Of a DNA stretch of 64,000 nt, positions 56,874-64,000 are shown one piece after another; positions within the stretch are counted from its first letter, which is position 1; every line of letters starts with the position of its first letter. The notes under the pieces are model-generated. The model did no database searches, was not told where the DNA came from, and saw only the letters and a list, made by a program, of their open reading frames with translations. A program made the translations under genes and the position numbers. The stretch lies in NCBI RefSeq assembly GCF_900111095.1, contig NZ_FOGB01000006.1:158118-222117 (forward strand). The letters are read 5' to 3'. The stretch comes from Amphritea atlantica. GTDB taxonomy: Bacteria > Pseudomonadota > Gammaproteobacteria > Pseudomonadales > Balneatricaceae.

Positions 56874-57920
56874 CTACAGAGAGGGAATCACCGTTTCATC
56901 GTGATTTTTTTTATCTCCCAGAAGAATAGTTTTGTTGCCGGTAATGGTTCTCACCAGTGCTGAGTAGTCAGCAGCGCCATCGCCGTCAGGCAGAAACTCA
57001 AAGATGGTTTCTCCATGGGAGGGCGAGCGGCTCAGCTGTTCGTCATAGCGAATCGGTGTACACACTTTATCGCCGTAGAGACTCTGCAGTTTGCGGTAAA
57101 TATTCTGCGGTTGCTCCACCCGGGTGTCGAGAAAGGTTGGCAGAATGTAGTTAAGATCGATCTCTTTATACTTCTTGATCGCATGGAGGTTTTTGGTAAA
57201 TTCCGCCAGACCATGCAGCGACATCACCTCAAGGGAGACCGGCGTCAGTACTTCGGTGGCGTAAAACAGTACGTTTACGGTGAGCTGATCCCAGCCGGGA
57301 GAGGTATCGATAATGACATAGTCATACTCTTTATCGAGGTCCTCCATCGCTTCTGCCAGGGTCCATTCTGAACCAAAGCTCTTCTTATCGATAATCCGCT
57401 TGACCCCCGCCAGTGAGCGTCCACCGCTGAGCAGGAACAGATTGGGCCTCGCTTCAACAATCGTTTCTTTTGGTGTCAGCTCCCCGGTGAGCAGTTCGGT
57501 TAAGCCGGCAGGGGGTTTCTTGCCCAGCATAAAGGAGGACTGCCCCTGGGTGTCGGTATCAATCAGCAGTACTTTATAGCCCGCCATTGCCAGGCCTGCA
57601 CTCAGGTTGACTGCGGTTGTAGTTTTACCCACGCCACCCTTACTCAGAGAGACACAGATCTTTCTGGGTTTATTCTGGTGCTGTTGCGGTTCTGGCGTGG
57701 TCGCACTGCTGGCACTAGTGGCAGCAGGCTGTTCAGTGGGGGCAGGCGCGGGGGCCGGCGGCGCTGAGGTAACCGGCTGAATGACTTCACTGTGATCCAG
57801 ATTGATCAGAAATTTATGATCACACGCCTTACACCGGACAACGAATCGTTTTTTGGCAGCGACCTTACTGGTATCAGCATGATGCTTACGAGAACAGTTT
57901 GGGCATACAATAATAGTCAT
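56874..57920 (-). CDS. Zinc-ribbon ParA/MinD-like ATPase
   Basis: 348 residues. N-terminal zinc ribbon of the MJ0042 type (C6, C9, C30, C33: CPNC and CKAC), then a Pro/Ala-rich linker (about 47-85), then a ParA-type ATPase: deviant Walker A SKGGVGKTTTAVNL, DTDTQGQSS, YVIIDTSPGWDQLTVNVL and the C-terminal YDEQLSRSPSHGETIFEF. ParA-type ATPases position cargo by binding nucleoid or membrane; no parB or parS is adjacent. Overlaps the upstream gene by 4 bases (ATGA), placing it in a PilZ-led operon. Confidence 0.88.
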   Translation of the reverse strand: MTIIVCPNCSRKHHADTSKVAAKKRFVVRCKACDHKFLINLDHSEVIQPVTSAPPAPAPAPTEQPAATSASSATTPEPQQHQNKPRKICVSLSKGGVGKTTTAVNLSAGLAMAGYKVLLIDTDTQGQSSFMLGKKPPAGLTELLTGELTPKETIVEARPNLFLLSGGRSLAGVKRIIDKKSFGSEWTLAEAMEDLDKEYDYVIIDTSPGWDQLTVNVLFYATEVLTPVSLEVMSLHGLAEFTKNLHAIKKYKEIDLNYILPTFLDTRVEQPQNIYRKLQSLYGDKVCTPIRYDEQLSRSPSHGETIFEFLPDGDGAADYSALVRTITGNKTILLGDKKNHDETVIPSL

Positions 57921-58234
57921 GGGTTAGCCTTCTTAAGGTCATCCAGGATCGCTTTCAAGGCGATCTTAGCCAGCCTTTCCACTGAGACGTTATTTTTGGA
58001 CTTGGTGATAAATTTAAGACTTATTTTCCCTTTCAGTTTCCAGGCATGAATTGCAAACTGGTCACTTTCAGTCTGCCATATCAGCTCACCCTGGTCCTTG
58101 CGGGTTTCATTCAGAGGGGTGGAGTCGGTATCACAAAAAATGATGTTGTTAAGCTGCTGAAGTTCATCTATATCGTCACCGACTTCCTCGCTCAGCAACA
58201 ACCCCATAATGTCTAACTGGTTATTTTCAGGCAT
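57917..58234 (-). CDS. Small conserved-looking protein between PilZ and ParA genes
   Basis: 105 residues from ATG 58234 (TTG 58240 also possible). N-terminal acidic helical half (DIMGLLLSEEVGDDIDELQQL) and a C-terminal alpha/beta half (QFAIHAWKLKGKISLKFITKSKNNVSVERLAKIALKAILDDL). No recognised family. Overlaps both neighbours (8 and 4 bases), so it is co-translated with them and probably belongs to the same function. Confidence 0.75.
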   Translation of the reverse strand: MPENNQLDIMGLLLSEEVGDDIDELQQLNNIIFCDTDSTPLNETRKDQGELIWQTESDQFAIHAWKLKGKISLKFITKSKNNVSVERLAKIALKAILDDLKKANP

Positions 58235-58634
58235 TGTCAAAAATCTCTTTGCGCAGGGAGGCTAACTTTTTCTCTAAGGCGTTTAAGGTGCCTTCCTCAA
58301 CATTTAACCACTGGATGCCACATATCCAGTTGCCATCGCCATCAAGAGAAGCATGTACCACTTCTCCTTCTAACCCCTCAAAACTTTGATCGCCAAGGGT
58401 TATCCTGCAGTTTGGCTGGATATCTTCAGTGGAGATCGGTGAGGCGGCTTCTATGCCGATGCAAACCCCTTCAGGGCTGATGTCCAGCAGGGGGTAAGTG
58501 CGGCCTTTGGCTTCCAGTAAATTACTATCCCGGTCCTGAACAGGCAGGCGGTAGGATTTACGGGAGACCAGTATTGATTCTGAGTCACTCGAAATCTCTT
58601 CGAATTCAAGCGTGTCATCATTTATGAGTTTCAT
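58227..58634 (-). CDS. PilZ-domain protein
   Basis: 135 residues from ATG 58634. The PilZ signature is RKSYR (RxxxR, about residues 25-29) plus LLDISPEGVCIG (DxSxxG, about 50-61), with WICGIQWLNVEE at the end of the barrel. Expected to bind c-di-GMP and so to place the downstream ParA-type ATPase under second-messenger control (inference). First gene of the operon. Confidence 0.88.
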   Translation of the reverse strand: MKLINDDTLEFEEISSDSESILVSRKSYRLPVQDRDSNLLEAKGRTYPLLDISPEGVCIGIEAASPISTEDIQPNCRITLGDQSFEGLEGEVVHASLDGDGNWICGIQWLNVEEGTLNALEKKLASLRKEIFDNA

Positions 58635-59212
58635 CAAATAACCTCTGTGATAACCATGTCCATCCTCGCATAGATATAATCAGACAGACCAAACTATTAT
58701 CTGATTTGGAGGCCGATAAAGCTGAGTAAAGGCAGCAAAAATCGATAATTACAGTTAATTTATAAAAACAGCTTATCAAACTCATCTAACCAGTAATGAC
58801 AGGCTTTCTCAAGCAGGAGACCTCTTAAAATGGGTATCCCCTGGCGCCCGTCAGGGCTTAAAAGAAACCTTCTTTTGCTGTATACGAACAGCTGTTTGAA
58901 TCAGAGGGCATGCGAATTGCCGTTGTACAGGCGTCATCATGCGTTAGTACGATCTCTCCATTCATTTTCTGCGAACGTTTACTCCGGGGGCCGTCTTCTT
59001 CATAATCTATGATCTGTGTCAATTTTTGCAACAGCAGACGTCTGACTGATAACACCCTGCCTGAAAGTATCAGCTGTTTTGCACTATCGATATATTTATA
59101 TATTAGTCAACAGAGGGTTTATTACGACTGTAAACCAACTGCTGTTCTGCTCAGTTGAGTCAGGTTAGTGCTGAGACCTGAGTGCTAACCTGACTTTATT
59201 TGAGGATCTGAA
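58635..59212. other. Intergenic region with hairpin before ndh
   Basis: No gene supported in about 575 bases. An inverted repeat GTCAGGTTAG (59159-59168) / CTAACCTGAC (59185-59194) with a 16-base loop sits 18 bases before the ndh start and may be an operator or leader hairpin. A weak CCCTG/CAGGG dyad lies near 58838-58855. A 60-codon frame at 58830-59012 is not convincing. Confidence 0.45.
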
Positions 59213-60502
59213 ATGAAAACAATCGTAATCGTAGGGGGAGGGGCTGGCGGTCTTGAGCTGGCAACACAGCTCGGACATAAGCTGGGTAAAAAGAAACGCG
59301 CCAATATCATTCTGGTTGATCGTAACCGTAGCCATATCTGGAAACCTTTATTGCACGAAGTCGCCACGGGCTCGCTGGATATGAACAGTGATGGCGTGGT
59401 CTACCGTGCCCATTCGGCGGCTCATTATTATCAGTTTCAGCTGGGCACCATGATCGGTCTGGACCGGGTGGCGAAAACGATCAGGTTGCAATCGCTTGTG
59501 GATGAAGAGGGTAAAGAGGTGCTGCCGGAACGGGAGATTGCCTTTGATACGCTGGTAATGGCGGTTGGCAGTGTCAGTAATGACTTCGGTACTCCGGGTG
59601 TGGCTGAGCACAGCTACTTTCTCGATTCCCATCAGCAGGCGGAGCGTTTCCACCGGGCATTGTTAAATCAGTTTTTGCGGATTAACCAGAAATCATCCGA
59701 TGCTAAGCTGCGTCTGGCGATTGTTGGCGGGGGAGCAACAGGTGTCGAGTTGGCGGCAGAGCTCTACCATGTAGCCGATCTGTTTAAGATCTACGGAATG
59801 CCGGAAATGTCTGGCAAACGTCTGAGCATCGACCTGATCGAGGCCGGCCCGCGGATATTACCGGCGCTGCCTCTGAGGATCGCAGAGGCGGCGAAGAAGG
59901 AATTGATGGCGCTGGGCATTACCATTCATGAAAATGTGCGGGTGACCAGTTCAACCGAGGAGGGTTTTGTGACCGGTGATGGCACACTGATCGATGCAGA
60001 TCTTCAGGTCTGGGCTGCCGGGGTTAAGGCCCCGGACTTTATCAAGCAGATCGGTCTGTTTGATACCAACCGCAATGGTCAGATCGTGGTTAAGCCCACC
60101 TTGCAGAGCACCGTGGATGACACCGTGTTTGTTATCGGTGACTGTTGCGCTTGCGAGCAGCCCGATGGCAGTTGGGTGCCTCCCCGGGCGCAATCGGCGC
60201 ACCAGATGGCCAGCCTGGTGTACAGGAATATTATCCTCTCTGAACAGGGTAAACCGCTGAAGGAGTATATCTATAAAGACCATGGGTCCCTGGTTAACCT
60301 GAGTCGATACAGCACGGTTGGCAGTCTGATGGGTAATCTCACCAAAGGTTCGATGTTTATCGAAGGTAAGCTGGCGCGGCTGGTGTATATCTCACTCTAC
60401 CGGATGCACCAGATTGCGATTCATGGCTGGCTCAGGGCGGCGGCCGTGTACTGGGCTCAGAAGATAAGCGGGACCGTGAAGCCAAAAATGAAGCTGCATT
60501 AA
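59213..60502 (+). CDS. ndh: Type II NADH dehydrogenase
   Basis: Non-proton-pumping membrane-associated NADH:quinone oxidoreductase. 429 residues: FAD fold IVIVGGGAGGLELATQLG, HIWKPLLHEVATGSLD, a second dinucleotide fold LAIVGGGATGVELAAELYH for NADH, VWAAGVKAPDF, FVIGDCCACEQPDGSWVPPRAQSAHQMA, and a C-terminal amphipathic region after residue 385 (LVYISLYRMHQIAIHGWLRAAAVYW) for membrane attachment. Provides a non-pumping alternative to Na+-NQR encoded at the other end of the window. TGAGGA precedes the ATG. Confidence 0.96.
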   Translation: MKTIVIVGGGAGGLELATQLGHKLGKKKRANIILVDRNRSHIWKPLLHEVATGSLDMNSDGVVYRAHSAAHYYQFQLGTMIGLDRVAKTIRLQSLVDEEGKEVLPEREIAFDTLVMAVGSVSNDFGTPGVAEHSYFLDSHQQAERFHRALLNQFLRINQKSSDAKLRLAIVGGGATGVELAAELYHVADLFKIYGMPEMSGKRLSIDLIEAGPRILPALPLRIAEAAKKELMALGITIHENVRVTSSTEEGFVTGDGTLIDADLQVWAAGVKAPDFIKQIGLFDTNRNGQIVVKPTLQSTVDDTVFVIGDCCACEQPDGSWVPPRAQSAHQMASLVYRNIILSEQGKPLKEYIYKDHGSLVNLSRYSTVGSLMGNLTKGSMFIEGKLARLVYISLYRMHQIAIHGWLRAAAVYWAQKISGTVKPKMKLH

Positions 60503-60564
60503 CGCTGCGGGCTGTTGCGGCAGGGTTACGACTGCCAGCAGATGGGTTGCATAAAGGGTGAGAC

Positions 60565-60601
60565 AAAAAAACCGGATCAGTGAACCTGATCCGGTTTTTT
60601 T
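60565..60601. terminator. Bidirectional terminator between ndh and icd
   Basis: AAAAAAACCGGATCAG, TGAAC loop, CTGATCCGGTTTTTTT, a 16-base stem. Confidence 0.93.
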
Positions 60602-60625
60602 ACGGTTTAAGCGTGGTTTAAACGC

Positions 60626-62854
60626 TTAGGACAGCGCCGCCAGTGCCGCATTCAGCGTTTCGCTTGGACGCATCACTTTCTTAACGTTTTCGCGATTAGC
60701 ATGGTAGTAACCACCGAGTTCAGCCGGTTTGCCCTGAACTGCGCTCAGTTCAGCAACAATCTGTGCTTCATTTTCGCTCAGTGTTTTCGCCAGAGGCGCA
60801 AAGTGAGCTGCCAGTTCGGGATCTTCGGTCTGTGCCGCAACTTCCTGTGCCCAGTACATGCCCAGATAGAAGTGGCTGCCACGGTTATCAAGTTCACCGG
60901 TTTTACGTGAAGGAGACTTATTGTTCTCCAGCAGTTTGCCGGTAGCGGCATCCAGAGTTTTCGCCAGAATGGATGCGCGCTTGTTGTTTTCCTTAATACC
61001 CATCTCTTCAAGAGACACTGCCAGAGCCAGAAACTCACCCAGTGAATCCCAGCGCAGGTGGTTTTCTTCCTCAACCTGTTGTACGTGTTTAGGTGCAGAA
61101 CCGCCTGCTCCTGTCTCGTACATACCACCGCCTTTCAGCATCGGTACAACCGACAGCATCTTCGCAGAGGTGCCCAGTTCCATGATTGGGAACAGATCGG
61201 TCAGGTAGTCACGCAGCACGTTACCGGTGACAGAGATAGTGTCGTTACCACGGATCATACGGTCCATGCTGAAACGGATCGCCTGATTGTAAGTCTTAAT
61301 GGAGATATCCAGACCATCGGTATCGTGATCCTGCAGGTAGGTATTTACCTTTTTGATCAGTTCGCGGTCGTGAGCACGTTTGTGGTCCAGCCAGAAAACA
61401 GCAGGCATACCGGACTGACGTGCGCGGGTCACGGCCAGCTTAACCCAGTCGCGTACAGGCTCATCTTTGGTCTGACAAGCACGCCAGATATCACCTTTCT
61501 CAACATCGTGCTGCATCAGCACGGTACCGTCTGCAGTAACAACACGCATGATGCCATCGGCCATCATTTCGAACGTCTTGTCGTGCGAACCGTACTCTTC
61601 GGCTTTTTTAGCCATCAGGCCAACGTTTGGCACAGTACCCATGGTGGTTGGATCGAATGCGCCGTTAGTTTTACAGAAGTTGATCATCTCCTGGTAGATA
61701 CGGGCATAGGTGCTTTCCGGCATAACCGCTTTTGTATCTTTTGGCTTGCCGTCAGGGCCCCACATCTTACCGCCGTTACGGATCATTGCAGGCATTGATG
61801 CATCAACGATGACGTCAGAAGGTACGTGCAGGTTGGTGATCCCCTTAACAGAGTCAACCATTGCCATTTCCGGACGGTGTTCCAGACACTCGTGGATCGC
61901 TTCTTCAATCTCTTCGCGCTTGGAGGTTGGCAGCGATGAAATCTTATCGTAGACGCTGCCGATACCGTTATTCGGATTAACACCCAGCTCTTCAAACAGA
62001 TCGCCGTATTTTTCAAACAGTTCTTTGTAGAATACGGTTACTGCATGACCAAATACGATTGGGTGAGACACCTTCATCATGGTTGCTTTTACGTGCAGAG
62101 ACCACATAACACCGGTCTCTTTCGCATCCTGCATGGTTTCTTCAAAGAACTCACGCAGCGCCCGGCAGCTCATGCGCATGCTGTCGAGAATCTCGCCCTG
62201 TTCCAGGCTCAGCTCTTTCTTAACTTCGACGTTTCCGGCCTGATCAACAAACTCAAGGCGGACATCACCGGCCTGATCCATGGTGATGGACTGTTCGCTG
62301 GAGAAAAAGTCACCATCGCGCATGTAGTCAGCGTGGGTGCGTGAAGCTTTGCTCCACTTACCCATAGAGTGGGGGAACTTACGTGCGTAAGCTTTAACAG
62401 CACCTGGAGCACGGCGGTCTGAGTTACCTTCACGCAGTACCGGGTTTACAGCAGAACCCAGAATCTTGGAATAGCGAGCCTGGATTGCTTTATCTTCTTC
62501 GGTCTGTGGTGCTTCAGGGTAGTTCGGGATATCACAACCCTCTGCCTGAAGTTCTGCGATACAGGCTTTCAGCTGAGGAATAGAGGCTGAGATATTTGGC
62601 AGTTTGATGATGTTTGCGTGGGGGTCCTGAGTCAGGGCTCCCAGAAAGGTGAGGCCGTCTTCCGCTTTTTGCTCTTCGGTCAGTTTTTCGGGGAATGCTG
62701 ACAGCACACGGCCAGCCAGAGAGATATCGCTGATCTTAACGTCGATGCCCGCAGCCTTGGTAAACGTTCTTACGATAGGAAGTAAAGAACAGGTGGCCAG
62801 TGATGGTGCTTCGTCGGTAAGGGTCCAGTAAATAGTTTGATTCGTTGTAGTCAT
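60626..62854 (-). CDS. icd: Monomeric NADP-dependent isocitrate dehydrogenase
   Basis: IDH-II type, oxidative decarboxylation of isocitrate to 2-oxoglutarate in the TCA cycle. 742 residues, the full monomeric length, unrelated in sequence to the dimeric E. coli enzyme. Family stretches: [112 protein letters not shown] and [19 protein letters not shown]. Common in marine gammaproteobacteria such as Vibrio and Colwellia. Confidence 0.97.
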   Translation of the reverse strand: MTTTNQTIYWTLTDEAPSLATCSLLPIVRTFTKAAGIDVKISDISLAGRVLSAFPEKLTEEQKAEDGLTFLGALTQDPHANIIKLPNISASIPQLKACIAELQAEGCDIPNYPEAPQTEEDKAIQARYSKILGSAVNPVLREGNSDRRAPGAVKAYARKFPHSMGKWSKASRTHADYMRDGDFFSSEQSITMDQAGDVRLEFVDQAGNVEVKKELSLEQGEILDSMRMSCRALREFFEETMQDAKETGVMWSLHVKATMMKVSHPIVFGHAVTVFYKELFEKYGDLFEELGVNPNNGIGSVYDKISSLPTSKREEIEEAIHECLEHRPEMAMVDSVKGITNLHVPSDVIVDASMPAMIRNGGKMWGPDGKPKDTKAVMPESTYARIYQEMINFCKTNGAFDPTTMGTVPNVGLMAKKAEEYGSHDKTFEMMADGIMRVVTADGTVLMQHDVEKGDIWRACQTKDEPVRDWVKLAVTRARQSGMPAVFWLDHKRAHDRELIKKVNTYLQDHDTDGLDISIKTYNQAIRFSMDRMIRGNDTISVTGNVLRDYLTDLFPIMELGTSAKMLSVVPMLKGGGMYETGAGGSAPKHVQQVEEENHLRWDSLGEFLALAVSLEEMGIKENNKRASILAKTLDAATGKLLENNKSPSRKTGELDNRGSHFYLGMYWAQEVAAQTEDPELAAHFAPLAKTLSENEAQIVAELSAVQGKPAELGGYYHANRENVKKVMRPSETLNAALAALS

Positions 62855-63094
62855 TTTATCCCCTTGTCATTTGGCTGGTAGCCAGAGGCTTAACAGGGCA
62901 GCTTGTGGCTGTCCTTAACATCTTTGCTTAAGCCTTATAATTAATTTCCGCGGGCGCATTATACGTCAAAAAATTACTAATACTGAAGTAGTCCTGCGCT
63001 TTCTGGAGGGGAATATCGACTAAAAGATAGTATTACTGTAGTTTTATTACCGCAGCGCAGCATGCTTTTTTTAACTTTTGCAGTCGGTATTAAC

Positions 63095-63121
63095 AAAAAA
63101 AGGATCCGAAGATCCTTTTTT
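63095..63121. terminator. Rho-independent terminator after DAHP synthase gene
   Basis: AAAAAAAGGATC, CGAA tetraloop, GATCCTTTTTT; on the reverse strand it lies just past the DAHP synthase stop. Confidence 0.85.
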
Positions 63122-63134
63122 AAGCAGGGTGGGA

Positions 63135-64000
63135 TTAGCGCTTGGAAAGTACTGGTTTAAGCTTATTGTGCATATCCAGCAGCGCCTTCTCGGTGGTATC
63201 CCAGTCGATGCAGGCATCGGTAATCGATACTCCGTACTGCAGGTCAGCCGGGTTTGCAGTCATCTTCTGATTACCCCAGCCCAGGTTGGACTCAATCATC
63301 AGACCAACAATAGACGTATTGCCTTCAAGGATCTGGTTGGTAACGTTTTCCATCACCAGTGGCTGTAAAGCCGGGTCTTTATTGGAGTTTGCGTGGCTGC
63401 AATCCACCATAATGTTTTTCTTCAGGCCGGCTTTATCCAGTGCCTGCTCGCACAGCGCGACATTGACTGAGTCGTAGTTTGGCTTGCCATTACCGCCACG
63501 CAGTACGACATGACCGTATTTATTGCCTTTGGTGTGCACTTTGGAGACTTGTCCCTGCTCATTAATACCCAGAAAATTATGCGGGTGCGCCACAGATTCA
63601 AGTGCGTTGATAGCAACCGTCAGGCCGCCATCGGTACCGTTTTTGAAACCGACAGCACCGGACAGACCGCTGGACATCTCCCGGTGGGTCTGTGATTCGG
63701 TGGTGCGGGCACCAATGGCAGACCAGGCAATCAGATCTTGCAGATACTGTGGTGAGATGGGGTCCAGTGCTTCAGTTGCCAGTGGCAGGCCGGCCTCAGA
63801 CAGCTCAATCAACAGCTCACGACCAATATGCAGGCCCTCTTCAATTTCAAAAGAGTCATCCATATGGGGGTCATTGATCAGGCCTTTCCAGCCAATGGTC
63901 GTCCGGGGCTTCTCAAAATATACGCGCATAACCAGATAGAGAGTGTCCTGAACCTGTTCAGCCAACTGTTTCAGCTTGTGACCATATTCGATCGCCGCCT
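63135..64000 (-). CDS. 3-deoxy-7-phosphoheptulonate (DAHP) synthase, class I (5' end outside window)
   Basis: First enzyme of the shikimate pathway, condensing PEP and erythrose 4-phosphate. The frame stays open to the window edge; about 288 of roughly 350 residues are present. Motifs: LVMRVYFEKPRTTIGWKGLINDP, the SPQYLQDLIAWSAIGARTTESQTHREMSSGLSGAVGFKNGTDG core, VLRGGNGKPNY, IMVDCSHANSNKD (metal ligand Cys-His region) and YGVSITDACIDW. Which paralogue (AroF, AroG or AroH type) cannot be settled without the N-terminus. Confidence 0.95.
   Translation of the reverse strand, partial: AAIEYGHKLKQLAEQVQDTLYLVMRVYFEKPRTTIGWKGLINDPHMDDSFEIEEGLHIGRELLIELSEAGLPLATEALDPISPQYLQDLIAWSAIGARTTESQTHREMSSGLSGAVGFKNGTDGGLTVAINALESVAHPHNFLGINEQGQVSKVHTKGNKYGHVVLRGGNGKPNYDSVNVALCEQALDKAGLKKNIMVDCSHANSNKDPALQPLVMENVTNQILEGNTSIVGLMIESNLGWGNQKMTANPADLQYGVSITDACIDWDTTEKALLDMHNKLKPVLSKR

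Noticed and set aside
58830-59012. 60-codon frame between the PilZ gene and ndh
   Set aside because: No ribosome site and no family resemblance.
61058-61798. 246-codon forward frame inside icd
   Set aside because: Antisense shadow of the isocitrate dehydrogenase gene.

Overview
The window reads as chromosomal DNA of a marine gammaproteobacterium, most likely an Oceanospirillaceae-type organism (Amphritea/Neptunomonas/Marinobacterium-like). This is inferred from the sodium-pumping NADH:quinone reductase, TRAP transporter, monomeric isocitrate dehydrogenase, SthA, CysB, the exbBD-lpxK-ycaR-kdsB-wzb-murB-rne order shared with pseudomonads, and the many c-di-GMP proteins. Species cannot be fixed from the sequence alone. 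No rRNA, tRNA or CRISPR array was seen.

Region 1 (1-24.1 kb) is mostly core genome: the end of the nqr operon with its maturation genes (nqrE partial, nqrF, apbE, nqrM), sthA, a reverse-strand PilZ / Tus-like / small membrane protein operon, lolCD, a DUF2062 protein, comEC, exbBD, lpxK, ycaR, kdsB, a low-molecular-weight phosphatase, murB, rne (reverse), rluC, a KfrA-like coiled-coil protein, cysB and a second RluA-family pseudouridine synthase.

Region 2 (24.1-39.95 kb) is metabolic and regulatory. A DmpR/MopR-type sigma-54 activator is followed by a GlcG-like protein and a flavin monooxygenase. The activator keeps its zinc ligands but lacks both phenol-contacting residues. Then come a divergent LysR gene, DUF2889 and PaaX proteins, a TRAP transporter (dctPQM) with a universal stress protein, a LysR gene, maleylacetoacetate isomerase, a degenerate EAL-HDOD protein, the YlqF GTPase with a small basic partner, a double-CDGSH protein and a BaiN/HI0933 flavoprotein.

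Region 3 (39.95-48.6 kb) looks like an accessory island. It starts with an unexplained cluster of TTTAGACAAA-type repeats and an 11-bp inverted repeat. A 1511-residue reverse-strand protein follows, combining a PD-(D/E)XK-like nuclease, a STAND-type P-loop NTPase and a very long helical C-terminus. It is the best candidate for an antiviral (Avs-like) defence gene here. Next are a divergent Asp-nucleophile alpha/beta hydrolase / CGNR-regulator pair with a duplicated operator-like repeat, two AT-rich paralogous membrane proteins separated by a stop-riddled dead reading frame, and a wrecked IS200/REP-type transposase.

Region 4 (48.6-64 kb) returns to chromosomal genes: a LysR / FAD-monooxygenase divergent pair, rsgA preceded by a possible +1-frameshifted coupled ORF, a chemoreceptor bracketed by two copies of the same hairpin, an OsmC-YcaO fusion, a PilZ / small protein / zinc-ribbon-ParA operon, ndh, monomeric icd and the 3' part of a DAHP synthase gene cut by the window end.
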